From positions 1 to 64,000 of the forward strand of contig CAZGLO010000003.1 in NCBI GenBank assembly GCA_964526735.1: a DNA stretch of 64,000 bases. The letters are read 5' to 3'. The first letter of the stretch is position 1. Each line of letters begins with the position of its first letter. Under the pieces are notes generated by a model. The model ran no database searches. It saw nothing but the letters and a program-made list of their open reading frames with translations, and was not told the DNA's origin. The stretch is from JAAUSY01 sp964526735. Its GTDB lineage: Bacteria > Chloroflexota > Chloroflexia > Chloroflexales > Chloroflexaceae. The translations under genes were made by a program, and so were the position numbers. This document shows, piece after piece, positions 6,848 to 15,877 of the stretch.

Positions 6848-8974
6848 ATGCGACATATACAATCCATACGGTTTTTACGGCCTACATGGCCCATACAACC
6901 AACGCTCTTGTTTGAATGGCTGATTATCGCTGGATGGGCGATCTGGTTTGCGTTCCCCTACCTCACCCTTGACCCAACGCTCATCCCCAACGGCAACCCT
7001 GACGCCAACGAATGGCTTGCGCTCATTCCCTCCAACCACTTCTGGACGCGGGTGAAAACGTGTGGCTGGTGCAGCCTCTGGAATGGGGCGGTGCAAGGCG
7101 GGTTGCCTGCGCTCTCCGACCCCTACACCAGTATGCTCCACCCCGTGATGGCCATCCCAACGCTGCTTTTTGGGGTGCGCACCGGTGCATCAATCGCGTT
7201 GGTGGGCGCATTCGTGATGGCGGGGTTGGCACAATGGTGGCTTGCCTCCGAGCTTGGCGCAGGGAGCCTCACCCGCGTGTGGAGTGGGGGGATGGCGGTG
7301 GTGGCGGGTCATCTTGCCCCCCGCATGGAGCTTGGCTTCTACGGCCTCGTCATCGCGGGAGCGGCATGTGCACTTGTGCTCCCCCCGCTCATCGCGGTCA
7401 GCCGCACTGGCAATCGGCGGATGGCGGTGGTGTTGGGCATGACACTTGCGCTGGCGGCGGTGGCAGGACAGGGCTATCTGCAACTTGGCCTGCTCTTGAC
7501 CCTCCCCACCGTGATACTGCTGCTGCCACTCCCCACCACGCCCAATGCGAGACGGCGGTGGGTGGCAGTGGGGCAGGCAATGGGCATTGCGGCGGTGGTT
7601 GCATTATTGCTTGCCGCGCCGCTCCTCATCCCCGTATTCCACTTCCTGCCGCAGTTCACCAAACTCAGCGACCCGGGGTTGCGGAGTGGGCAGCCATTCC
7701 CCTATGTCTTCTTCAACCTGTTTATCGCCAATGAGTCATTCTATTACAACCCCGTCTTTGGCAAGGAACCATATGCATTCCCCGCCATCTACACGCAGTA
7801 TATCGGGTGGATACCGTTGGTGTTGGCGGCATTGGGAGCAAAACCAACATCACCAGCCTCTCCTACGCAGCCAATGCGAGAGCAAGACCCCTCCCAATCT
7901 CATCAATCCTACCAAGCCTGTCAAACGACCAGCTCACCCCGCCCTGTCCGCCCTGCGCGCCCCGCCTACTTGATATGGTTCCTCATTGTGATAGCGATTA
8001 TCCCGCTGTGGGTGGCGAGCGATAGCTTTTTCCCGATGATTGCCGCCATCGCCCCGCCGTCAATCGCCGAACGGGTCAGCCAACTGCGCTACTATCCCAC
8101 GATTGCGGGGTTAGCACTTCCGCCGTTGATAGCACTCGCTGGGTTTGGCATTGAACGGCTCTCTGCCGCCATCCGGCCATTGAGGGCGCGGGCGGGGGGG
8201 AATGTGTGGTATGGGGTTGCTTCGCTTGCCCTGGTGATTGCATTGGCAGGGGCGTTGGTGAGCGCGTGGTCATTCAACCGGCGGTGGATCGCCGTGCGTC
8301 CCATCCCCGACTCCGTCTTCCGGCTGCTGGAGAAGATGAAGCCAGACGAGACACAGTGGATCAGCTTTCCGGGGGAGCAACGTTCGCCCTACATTGAGCC
8401 TGCCATCGCGATGGGGATGAAGGTGACCGATATCTACCAATCGTTTGCGTGGAAAGACCACCCTCCACCTCCCCCGATGATTGCCATTCAGCCGGTGGAT
8501 GTCGATCCCAGGATGAAACTTGAGTGGTTTGTTGAGTCTTATCTCTATTACACCGGCCCACCAGTGTGGAATTATGCGATTGTGGCGCACCCCATACCAG
8601 AGGGCAAGAAAGAAGGCAAGATCGAGCAGGAGATCACGGTGTGTCGGGCCGAAGCGTATGGCGGTGCGATAGATGTGACGTGTGATGTGCCGAGAGAAGG
8701 CGAATTGGGCGAATTGGGCGAATTGGGCGAATTGATCGTCAAGGAGCATTGGTGGAAGGGGTGGCATGCGACACTTGATGGTAAGCCCATACCCCTCCGT
8801 GAGGGCGCGACGTGGTTGAATGTTGAAGTGCCTGCAGGTGAGCATACTATCCGCTTCCGCTACCGACCGTGGGATGTGCCACTTGGGTTGGTGCTGTGCG
8901 GGGTCGGGGTGGGAGTGGCTGTGTGGGTGTTCTGGCGGGGGAATGGGCAATCGAGAGTGGGGGGAGAGCGATGA
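6848..8974 (+). CDS. YfhO-like multi-pass membrane protein
   Basis: 708 aa from the ATG at 6848 (an earlier in-frame start at 6809 is possible). It has about 12 hydrophobic segments, a first large extracytoplasmic loop with DPTLIPNGNPDANEW and NHFWTRVKTCGWCSLWNG, and a C-terminal non-membrane domain after residue 480 that ends in FRYRPWDVPLG. YfhO-family proteins resemble GT-C glycosyltransferases and are linked to surface glycan or teichoic acid decoration; no donor or acceptor can be read here. A 9-base tandem repeat gives an ELG repeat near residue 620. The stop overlaps the ATG of a clear paralogue (ATGA), so the two are translationally coupled. Confidence 0.72.
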   Translation: MRHIQSIRFLRPTWPIQPTLLFEWLIIAGWAIWFAFPYLTLDPTLIPNGNPDANEWLALIPSNHFWTRVKTCGWCSLWNGAVQGGLPALSDPYTSMLHPVMAIPTLLFGVRTGASIALVGAFVMAGLAQWWLASELGAGSLTRVWSGGMAVVAGHLAPRMELGFYGLVIAGAACALVLPPLIAVSRTGNRRMAVVLGMTLALAAVAGQGYLQLGLLLTLPTVILLLPLPTTPNARRRWVAVGQAMGIAAVVALLLAAPLLIPVFHFLPQFTKLSDPGLRSGQPFPYVFFNLFIANESFYYNPVFGKEPYAFPAIYTQYIGWIPLVLAALGAKPTSPASPTQPMREQDPSQSHQSYQACQTTSSPRPVRPARPAYLIWFLIVIAIIPLWVASDSFFPMIAAIAPPSIAERVSQLRYYPTIAGLALPPLIALAGFGIERLSAAIRPLRARAGGNVWYGVASLALVIALAGALVSAWSFNRRWIAVRPIPDSVFRLLEKMKPDETQWISFPGEQRSPYIEPAIAMGMKVTDIYQSFAWKDHPPPPPMIAIQPVDVDPRMKLEWFVESYLYYTGPPVWNYAIVAHPIPEGKKEGKIEQEITVCRAEAYGGAIDVTCDVPREGELGELGELGELIVKEHWWKGWHATLDGKPIPLREGATWLNVEVPAGEHTIRFRYRPWDVPLGLVLCGVGVGVAVWVFWRGNGQSRVGGER
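8702..8736. repeat. 9-base in-frame tandem repeat
   Basis: GAATTGGGC repeated three times plus a partial copy, encoding GELGELGEL in the soluble domain of the first YfhO-like protein. Confidence 0.9.
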
Positions 8975-10968
8975 TCGAGAAAGAAACAAAAGAAACAACG
9001 ATAATGACGCCGTCAAAGCACTCTCTATGGCATTCAGGGCGGTCGTGGCTGTTGATTGGGGCCGAAATCCTCATCCTATTCATCTGGACGCTTGCATTCA
9101 CACGTCCATACCTCAACCTTGACCCTGACATCATCCCTTCAGGCACCGCCATCCGCAATGAATATATTGCCCACATCTCTGCGCACCACTTCTGGACGAA
9201 CATCAAGACGTGTGGGCTATGCGGCTTCTGGAATGGCTCAATGCGGGGAGGATCTCCTGCGCTGGTCAGCCCATTCCCAAGTATGCTGCACCCGATTGTG
9301 GCCATCCCAACGCTCGTATGGGGCGTACCTGTTGGCGCAAAGCTTGCCCTCATTGGAGCCTTTTTCCTCGGCGGGGTGGGGCAATGGTGGCTTGGGTATG
9401 TGCTTGGGGTCGGGCGGGTGGCGCGGGTGTGGGGCGGCGCAATGGCGGTTGTTGCGGGCCACCTCGCTGGGCGGATGGAGTTGGGCGGCATAGAGCTTGT
9501 CATCTCAACCGCGTCCTGCGCGCTCATCTTGCCACCGCTCCTCGCCGTCACCCAAAGCGGCAGTCGGCGGATGGCGGTGGTATTGGGAGTAGTCGTCGCG
9601 ATGGCGATTGTGTCGGGGCAGGGGTATATGCAAATTGGGTTATTGGGCACGGCACCCGCGATTGTGCTGCTGTGGCGGGGGGAGTGGAGCCATCTGTGGC
9701 TGATTTTCCGACGCTATGCCCTCGCCCTGCTCATCGCCATCCTCCTCGCCTCGCCATTCCTGGTGCCCTTCCTGCATTTCTCATCGCAGTTTGCCAAGCC
9801 GACAGATGAGCTGTTCCAAAGCGGGCAGCCACTCCCCTACCTCATCCTCAACCTGGTCATCAACGACCGGCAATACTTCTACTCAACCGAACTCGATAAG
9901 CTGCCCTATCCCTACATGTACGTCAACTTCATTGGCTGGATACCGCTTGCGTTGGCGATATGGGGGGTGGTTGGAGGGCATCGTTCGCGGCAGGAGCGCA
10001 AACATGTTCTCTACCTACTCACGACGGCGATGCTTGCGCTTATTCTTGCCAGCGATTTGGTTATCCCCGCCCTCGCGGAACACTTCTCCAGCCCCGACAT
10101 GCACCAACGACTAGCGAGTATCCGGTTTTTCTCGCTCTTCTCAATGTTGGCAGTGCCGCCGTTATTAGGGCTTGCCACGCTTGGCATTGACCGTATCTTG
10201 CAAGCACGGGTGTGGTGGCGGTGGGCGATTACTATCCCCCTAGTTGTCGCGCTGATGCAAGGATGGGCGTTTGGGCGGGAGTGGGTGATGGCAAAGGAGA
10301 ATGTTTTCCCCGTTGAGCCGGTGCTGGATGCGCTTGAGACGCCCGATTCGCAATGGATTGCCTTGCCGCCCTTCCTGACCCACGCCTACGTTGAGCCTGC
10401 GGTACGGCGGGGGTTTAAGCTGACATCGCTTGAGCACGCGTGGCAGTGGAAACACCATTCGCTGCCGTTGCCGGTGCGAGAGGCGAATGATTTCAAGGTG
10501 CCCGCCAACATGACCCAGCAAGAAGTGGTTGAGGGCATGCCGATATACGTCTCCTGGGAGCCAGAGCGGGCATATGCGGCGGTAGTGCATGGGCAGGGCG
10601 ATGATCAGGACGATGACCAGGACGATGATCAGCCTCCACCCGCCCCCTCAACCGTCTGCCGAGCGCAAAGCATTGGCGGCACGATAGATGTCTTTTGCGA
10701 GACTGACCGTGAGGGTATGCTTATCGTCAAGGAGAATTGGTGGCATGGGTGGCAGGTGGCGGTGGCAAGGCAGGATGAGGATAATCAACGTCTCGCCTGG
10801 ACACCCGTCGAGCCGCACCCCCGCATACAGTGGCTGACCGTGGAATTGCCTGCAGGTAGCTATGCGGTTCATTTCCGCTACCGACCATGGGATGTGCCAC
10901 TTGGGGTTGCGCTGAGCGGCGGGGGGATGCTCTTGGCGGGGTATGTGTGGCGGCGGGGGGAGGAATGA
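8971..10968 (+). CDS. YfhO-like multi-pass membrane protein, tandem paralogue
   Basis: 665 aa from the ATG at 8971, which overlaps the preceding stop and follows GGGGAGAG. It is homologous end to end with the preceding protein: the same first loop (DPDIIPSGTA, HHFWTNIKTCGLCGFWNG), the same TM spacing, and the same C-terminal words (VKENWWHGW, FRYRPWDVPLG). The linker at about residue 545 is expanded by a DDQD repeat. The pair probably arose by tandem duplication and may form a heteromer or act on related glycans. It faces leuB convergently with a 61-base gap. Confidence 0.72.
   Translation: MIEKETKETTIMTPSKHSLWHSGRSWLLIGAEILILFIWTLAFTRPYLNLDPDIIPSGTAIRNEYIAHISAHHFWTNIKTCGLCGFWNGSMRGGSPALVSPFPSMLHPIVAIPTLVWGVPVGAKLALIGAFFLGGVGQWWLGYVLGVGRVARVWGGAMAVVAGHLAGRMELGGIELVISTASCALILPPLLAVTQSGSRRMAVVLGVVVAMAIVSGQGYMQIGLLGTAPAIVLLWRGEWSHLWLIFRRYALALLIAILLASPFLVPFLHFSSQFAKPTDELFQSGQPLPYLILNLVINDRQYFYSTELDKLPYPYMYVNFIGWIPLALAIWGVVGGHRSRQERKHVLYLLTTAMLALILASDLVIPALAEHFSSPDMHQRLASIRFFSLFSMLAVPPLLGLATLGIDRILQARVWWRWAITIPLVVALMQGWAFGREWVMAKENVFPVEPVLDALETPDSQWIALPPFLTHAYVEPAVRRGFKLTSLEHAWQWKHHSLPLPVREANDFKVPANMTQQEVVEGMPIYVSWEPERAYAAVVHGQGDDQDDDQDDDQPPPAPSTVCRAQSIGGTIDVFCETDREGMLIVKENWWHGWQVAVARQDEDNQRLAWTPVEPHPRIQWLTVELPAGSYAVHFRYRPWDVPLGVALSGGGMLLAGYVWRRGEE
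10600..10632. repeat. 12-base in-frame tandem repeat
   Basis: GATGATCAGGAC-type units, nearly three copies, encoding DDQDDDQDDDQ in the soluble domain of the second YfhO-like protein. Confidence 0.9.
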
Positions 10969-11029
10969 TCTTGTGCGACCTTGTACAACCCCGCCCCCGC
11001 CTACTGCCCTTGTTCCGGCGGCATAGCCG

Positions 11030-12160
11030 CTACGCGCTGATACGCGCCACCACGGCATCTCCAACTTGCGCGGTGGTGTGAGGAGTTTCCCCGCCCCGCG
11101 CGATATCACCCGTCACGATGCCTGCTTCCATGGTGGCGTTGACGGCCTGCTCAATGGTGGCGGCTTCCTGCTCCAGCCCCAACGAGTGGCGCAACAGCAT
11201 CGCGGCGCTCAAAATCGTGGCGAGGGGGTTGGCCTTGCCCTGGCCCGCGATATCTGGCGCACTGCCGTGGATCGGCTCGTACAGGCCGATGCGGGTGGCG
11301 CTCCCTTCCTCCGCCTCGCCCAACGACGCGCTTGGCAATAGCCCCATAGAGCCTGCCAACATCGATGCCTCATCGGTCAAGATATCTCCGAACATATTCT
11401 CTGTCACGATAACGTCGAAGTCGGCAGGACGGCGGATGAGGTGCATCGCACACGCATCAACCAGCATAATCTCAAATTGGAGATCGGAGAACTCTTCCTG
11501 CATCAGCCGTGTGGTCAGGCTGCGCCATAGTCGGCTTGTCTCCAACACATTCGCCTTATCGACCAATGTCAGCTTGCCACGGCGTTGGCGGGCCAAGTTG
11601 GCGGCCACCCGTACAATGCGCTCAACCTCGCCCTGCGTGTAGAGGCAGAGGTCGCTTGCCCACTCGCCAAACTCATTCGTTTCGCGCTGTTTCTCGCCAA
11701 AGTAAATCCCGCCAGTCAGCTCGCGCACCACGACCAAATCAACCCCCGTCAGCCGCTCTTCGCGCAGTGGCGATGCATCAATCAGCTTGGGGTGGATGGT
11801 GACGGGGCGGAGGTTGGCAAAAAGACCCAATGCCTTACGGATGCCCAAAAGCCCCTGCTCTGGACGCACCTTCGCATTGGGGTCATCCCATTTGGGGCCG
11901 CCAACTGCGCCTAAAAGCACTGCATCACTCTCTCGGCACACCCTGACCGTCTCATCAGGAAGCGCCGTGCCCGTCGTATCAATCGCAATGCCGCCAATCA
12001 AACTCTCGTTCATGGTGAAACGGTGGCCGAAGGCCGTCCCGACCGCGTTGAGCACCTTGATCGCTTCGGCAGTCACCTCGGGGCCAATACCATCACCAGC
12101 AAGTACCGCAATTTGGTATTCCATATCGTTCGCGTTCGACACAGACGTTGCTACGCTCAT
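11030..12160 (-). CDS. leuB: 3-isopropylmalate dehydrogenase
   Basis: 376 aa. It oxidises and decarboxylates 3-isopropylmalate in leucine synthesis. Visible: GDGIGPEVT, GAVGGPKWDD, the substrate-binding LGIRKALGLFANLRPV, RELTGGIYFG, the catalytic Tyr in DLCLYTQGEVERIVR, and the metal-binding VTENMFGDILTDEASML with LYEPIHGSAPDIAG. The start is uncertain: ATG at 12160 adds 12 residues before MEYQIAVLAGDG at 12124, and neither has a clear ribosome binding site. Just upstream lies the orphan 3' end of a glycosyltransferase gene left by the katG insertion, so leuB was probably once directly downstream of that gene. Confidence 0.96.
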   Translation of the reverse strand: MSVATSVSNANDMEYQIAVLAGDGIGPEVTAEAIKVLNAVGTAFGHRFTMNESLIGGIAIDTTGTALPDETVRVCRESDAVLLGAVGGPKWDDPNAKVRPEQGLLGIRKALGLFANLRPVTIHPKLIDASPLREERLTGVDLVVVRELTGGIYFGEKQRETNEFGEWASDLCLYTQGEVERIVRVAANLARQRRGKLTLVDKANVLETSRLWRSLTTRLMQEEFSDLQFEIMLVDACAMHLIRRPADFDVIVTENMFGDILTDEASMLAGSMGLLPSASLGEAEEGSATRIGLYEPIHGSAPDIAGQGKANPLATILSAAMLLRHSLGLEQEAATIEQAVNATMEAGIVTGDIARGGETPHTTAQVGDAVVARISA

Positions 12161-12193
12161 TGTTGATGTTGCTACGTCGCGCCTCGTTCCTTT

Positions 12194-12282
12194 CTATTTC
12201 TCTCTGTCCAATACCGTCTCTGCTGCCTCCACCACCTGCGCAACGGAAATGGCGTCCAGGCAGGGTGGCGGCGAAAGCCCAC
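12194..12282 (-). pseudogene. Orphan 3' end of a family 9 glycosyltransferase gene
   Basis: A minus-strand reading frame ends here in SPPPCLDAISVAQVVEAA followed by ETVLDREK and a stop. The first part matches the C-terminus of the intact glycosyltransferase at 14598-15866 (SPPPCMDTISVAQVVEAA, then GKIIEI). Nothing upstream of the block is glycosyltransferase-like; katG begins instead. I read this as the original gene end, separated from its gene by the katG insertion. Confidence 0.65.
12225..12282. repeat. 58-bp direct repeat, left copy, flanking katG
   Basis: 58 bases matching 14623-14680 in the same orientation with four mismatches (54/58). Similarity stops sharply on both sides. It is derived from the glycosyltransferase coding end. 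Confidence 0.9.
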
Positions 12283-12318
12283 TTCTACGAGTGAGCTTCC
12301 CCCCCCATTCTCCGAGTA

Positions 12319-14475
12319 TTAGACGAGATCGAAGCGATCCGCATTCATGACTTTCGTCCACGCGGCAACGAAGTCTTTGACGAATTTCTCCTGGTTGTCG
12401 TCTTGTGCATACACTTCGGCATAAGCGCGAAGGATCGAGTTGGAACCAAACACCAAATCCACCCGTGTTGCCGTCCACTTGACCGAATCGGTCTTGCGTT
12501 CACGGATTTCGTACAGGTTACTGTCTGTCGGGTTCCAGGTGTAATTCATGTCCGTCAGATGAACGAAGAAGTCATTGCTGAGGACGCCTTCGCGGTCAGT
12601 GAAGACACCGTGTTTGGTTCCACCGTGGTTCGTGCCGAGGACACGCATACCGCCTACCAACACCGTCATTTCAGGCGCGGTCAGTCCCATCAACTGGGTG
12701 CGATCCAGCATCAATTCTTCGGCGCTGACCACGTAGTCCTTCTTGAGCCAGTTGCGGTAGCCGTCGTGGATGGGTTCCAGGTAGGCGAAGGAAACCGGAT
12801 CCGTCATCTCCTCCGCCGCATCGCCACGTCCCGGCGCAAACGGTACCGTGACCTCAAAACCGGCGGCTTTCGCGGCTTGTTCGACACCGACATTTCCTGC
12901 CAAAACGATGATGTCCGCTACGCTGGCACCACTTTCTTTTGCAATCGGCTCAAGTACCGCCAACACTCTGCTCAAACGCGCAGGTTCGTTGCCTTCCCAA
13001 TCCTTCTGCGGAGCGAAACGAATGCGTGCGCCGTTGGCACCGCCCCGCTTGTCCGAACCGCGGAAGGTGCGGGCACTGTCCCAGGCAGTGGCGACCATAT
13101 CCCCGATGCTTAAACCACTGGCGGCGATTTTCGCTTTCACCGCTTCAACATCGTAGTCTGTGTTGCCTGCAGGTACCGGGTCTTGCCAAATCAAATCCTC
13201 TTGCGGCACATCCGGGCCGATGTAACACGCTTTTGGCCCCATGTCGCGGTGAGTCAGTTTGAACCAGGCACGAGCGAAGACTTCTGAAAAATAGGCCGGA
13301 TCGTTGTAAAACCGCTCGGAAATCTTGCGGTATTCCGGATCCATCTTCATCGCCATGTCGGCATCGGTCATGATGGGGTTGTAGCGGATTGACGGATCTT
13401 CCACATCAACCGGCTTGTCCTCTTCCTTGATATTGATCGGCTCCCACTGCCACGCGCCCGCCGGGCTTTTCTTCAGTTCCCACTCATAGTTGAGTAGCAG
13501 TCGGAAATAGCCGTTATCCCATTGCGTCGGGTAGGTCGTCCATGCACCTTCAATGCCGCTGGACACGGTGTCACGGCCCACGCCACGCTTGCTTTTGTTG
13601 AGCCAACCAAACCCCTGGTCTTCAATTTCGGCACCTTCCGGGTCTGCGCCGAGCAATGCCGGATCGCCATTGCCGTGGCATTTGCCTACCGTATGACCAC
13701 CCGCTGTCAGGGCGACGGTTTCTTCGTCGTTCATCGCCATGCGTTCAAAAGTGACACGCACATCATGCGCAGTTTTCAATGGGTCAGGATTGCCGTCCAC
13801 ACCCTCGGGATTGACGTAAATCAACCCCATCATCACCGCCGCCAGTGGGTTTTCGAGATCGCGCTCACCGGAATAACGGCTGCCTTCGCTATCACTGGGT
13901 GCAAGCCACTCTTTTTCTGACCCCCAATAGATGTCTTTTTCCGGATGCCAAATGTCTTCGCGGCCAAAAGCGAAGCCAAACGTTTTCAGCCCCATAGATT
14001 CATAGGCAATCGTACCCGCGTAGGCGATCAAATCCGCCCAACTCAGCTTGTTCCCATATTTCTTTTTAATCGGCCACAACAGACGACGTGCCTTGTCCAG
14101 ATTGACGTTGTCGGGCCAGGAGTTGATCGGCGCGAAGCGTTGATTGCCCGTGCCTGCACCACCGCGTCCATCGGCGACGCGATATGTGCCTGCGGCGTGC
14201 CAAGACATGCGGATCATCAAGCCACCGTAATGTCCCCAATCCGCAGGCCACCACTCTTGGCTATCCGTCATGAGTGCCAACAGGTCTTGTTTGAGCGCGG
14301 CGAAATCGAGTTTTTGCACTTCTTCTCGGTAGTTAAAGTCCGCACCGAGCGGGTTCGTTTTGCTGTCATGTTGATGAAGAATGTCCAGGTTGAGGGCTTT
14401 TGGCCACCATTCCATGTTGGATACGCTGGTTTCAGTTGCGCCGCCGTGCATGACGGGACATTTGTTTGAGGACAT
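12319..14475 (-). CDS. katG: Catalase-peroxidase
   Basis: 718 aa, usual family length. This heme enzyme destroys hydrogen peroxide. Visible: distal-side RMSWHAAGTYR (Arg89, Trp92, His93), Tyr of LIYVNPEG and Met of RMAMNDEE, which with Trp92 make the family's Met-Tyr-Trp adduct, and the proximal heme ligand in GGHTVGKCHG. The second, heme-free half is complete. Start is the ATG at 14475 with AGGAGCT 8 bases upstream, not the longer frame to 14511. It has its own promoter and repeat operator. Base composition appears lower in GC than neighbouring genes, and 58-bp direct repeats flank it, indicating acquisition as an insert of about 2.3 kb. Confidence 0.97.
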   Translation of the reverse strand: MSSNKCPVMHGGATETSVSNMEWWPKALNLDILHQHDSKTNPLGADFNYREEVQKLDFAALKQDLLALMTDSQEWWPADWGHYGGLMIRMSWHAAGTYRVADGRGGAGTGNQRFAPINSWPDNVNLDKARRLLWPIKKKYGNKLSWADLIAYAGTIAYESMGLKTFGFAFGREDIWHPEKDIYWGSEKEWLAPSDSEGSRYSGERDLENPLAAVMMGLIYVNPEGVDGNPDPLKTAHDVRVTFERMAMNDEETVALTAGGHTVGKCHGNGDPALLGADPEGAEIEDQGFGWLNKSKRGVGRDTVSSGIEGAWTTYPTQWDNGYFRLLLNYEWELKKSPAGAWQWEPINIKEEDKPVDVEDPSIRYNPIMTDADMAMKMDPEYRKISERFYNDPAYFSEVFARAWFKLTHRDMGPKACYIGPDVPQEDLIWQDPVPAGNTDYDVEAVKAKIAASGLSIGDMVATAWDSARTFRGSDKRGGANGARIRFAPQKDWEGNEPARLSRVLAVLEPIAKESGASVADIIVLAGNVGVEQAAKAAGFEVTVPFAPGRGDAAEEMTDPVSFAYLEPIHDGYRNWLKKDYVVSAEELMLDRTQLMGLTAPEMTVLVGGMRVLGTNHGGTKHGVFTDREGVLSNDFFVHLTDMNYTWNPTDSNLYEIRERKTDSVKWTATRVDLVFGSNSILRAYAEVYAQDDNQEKFVKDFVAAWTKVMNADRFDLV

Positions 14476-14513
14476 TTTAGGTAGCTCCTGTTCGTTTTTG
14501 AGGATCCACAACC

Positions 14514-14531
14514 GTACTGCGTCAGTACTGC
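14514..14531 (-). promoter_or_regulatory. Direct-repeat operator candidate at the katG start site
   Basis: GTACTGC occurs at 14514-14520 and again at 14525-14531, an 11-base period (one helical turn), lying at or just after the expected transcription start. It is suitable for a repressor responding to peroxide or metal, though I cannot name the regulator. Confidence 0.4.
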
Positions 14532-14535
14532 ATCA

Positions 14536-14564
14536 ATACTACATTAATCGACAAAAACTATCAA
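14536..14564 (-). promoter_or_regulatory. katG promoter candidate
   Basis: Minus-strand TTGATA, a 17-base spacer, then TAGTAT, about 60 bases before the katG ATG. It lies inside the inserted segment, so the insert carries its own promoter. Confidence 0.5.
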
Positions 14565-14597
14565 GATACCCTGGGTCGAGTGGGCATCTACAACCCG

Positions 14598-15866
14598 TCA
14601 AATCTCTATTATCTTGCCCGCCGCCTCCACCACCTGCGCAACGGAAATAGTATCCATGCAGGGTGGCGGCGAAAGCCCACGATGGCAGTGCGAGAAGGTA
14701 TGGCAAGGGCTACACCACTCCCCCGCCCGCACTGGCCGGTGGCGATGGTGGTCTCCCCACGGGCCAAACCGTTGCATGTCGCTTGGGCCAAAGAGGTGCA
14801 CCGTGGGGGTCTGTTGGCTCACGGCGATGTGCAATGGGCCGCTATCCACCCCCAATACCACCGCCGCATGGCCAAAGAGCGCCGCCATCTGCCCAATCGT
14901 CATCTCATTGGCGATGGTGAGCGGGGCGGGGTCGGATATTGCTGCTGTTGCTGCTGCCGCCACCGCCGCGACAAGCTGCTCTTCGCCCGGCCCGCCTGTC
15001 ACCACCACCCGCATCCCAAAGCGTGCGGCCAAGATATTGGCGACGGCTGCCCATCGTTCCGCGATCCAATGCTTTGTCATCCCACCCGTCCCCGGGTGAA
15101 TGACGAGGAGCGGGGGAGATGTGTCGTGATGCTTCTCTCCCACCGCAATGCCCCGGCTTTGCAGCCACGTCTGTGCCCATTGCTTGTCGGCGGGGGAGGG
15201 GTGGAAAAGGAGTGGCCATCTACTCGCATTGCTATCGGCACTATCTACCGTGTCTTTGTGCTCCCCCTGCCCCGCCATCGCATTGACAACATTGGCCATA
15301 GCAATCGCCTGCTGCGCAACGTGATCGTGAGCATTCCAGGGGAGGGCAGTCGTTAGGAAGGGGGCACAGAGAGGGACATCAAAGCCGATGCGGCGCGGAA
15401 TACCCGCATAGAGCGCCAACATCGCCCCCCACCAATGATCGTCGCGGCCAATCAGCGCCGTATCAAATTCTCCCTGCCGCAGGAGAGCCGCATAGCGCAA
15501 GAGTAACGCATAGGGATACCACATAGCGCGCTGTGATGCGTGCCTGTCGAAGCCGGGGAACGGAAGGGTCAGAATGGTGTCGAGGTGGGGGTTGTTGGCA
15601 AGTATCACCCGCGCCCACGGCCCCACTATTGCCGTCACCCGCGCATTGGGCAGACAGTGGCGGAGGAGCCGAAGAGCGGGGGTGGCAAATAAAACATCGC
15701 CAAGGTGATCCGGCTTGATAAAGAGGATACGGTGGGGGGATGCGGGATGGGTGTGGTGGCGATTCAAATGCCGAGGCAGCGCAAGTAGCCGCAGCACCCC
15801 CTGACGTAGCCTTTCACGTCGCTCTTGACGCAGCACGCCCCAAATGCCCCCCTTGGTACCTTCCAT
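14598..15866 (-). CDS. Glycosyltransferase family 9 (heptosyltransferase-like)
   Basis: 422 aa. GT9 landmarks are clear: ILFIKPDHLGDVLFATPALRLL at the start of the first Rossmann domain, the acceptor domain with ALIGRDDHWW, then HPGTGGMTKHW and GVDSGPLHIA in the nucleotide-sugar site, and LFGPSD. These enzymes add heptose or related sugars to surface glycans. The last six residues (GKIIEI) follow the 58-bp repeat and are probably supplied by the katG insert, replacing an original ETVLDREK tail still present next to leuB. It starts 11 bases after the CpXC gene stop, so the two are co-transcribed. Confidence 0.85.
   Translation of the reverse strand: MEGTKGGIWGVLRQERRERLRQGVLRLLALPRHLNRHHTHPASPHRILFIKPDHLGDVLFATPALRLLRHCLPNARVTAIVGPWARVILANNPHLDTILTLPFPGFDRHASQRAMWYPYALLLRYAALLRQGEFDTALIGRDDHWWGAMLALYAGIPRRIGFDVPLCAPFLTTALPWNAHDHVAQQAIAMANVVNAMAGQGEHKDTVDSADSNASRWPLLFHPSPADKQWAQTWLQSRGIAVGEKHHDTSPPLLVIHPGTGGMTKHWIAERWAAVANILAARFGMRVVVTGGPGEEQLVAAVAAAATAAISDPAPLTIANEMTIGQMAALFGHAAVVLGVDSGPLHIAVSQQTPTVHLFGPSDMQRFGPWGDHHRHRPVRAGEWCSPCHTFSHCHRGLSPPPCMDTISVAQVVEAAGKIIEI
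14623..14680. repeat. 58-bp direct repeat, right copy, flanking katG
   Basis: Partner of 12225-12282. It lies inside the intact glycosyltransferase coding end. Confidence 0.9.
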
Positions 15867-15877
15867 ATACTTTGGGC

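Noticed and set aside
8847..9650. Long minus-strand open frame (267 codons) opposite the second YfhO-like gene
   Set aside because: It is antisense to a clearly homologous paralogue pair and is compositionally biased (Pro/Thr/Arg), as expected of a GC-rich shadow frame.
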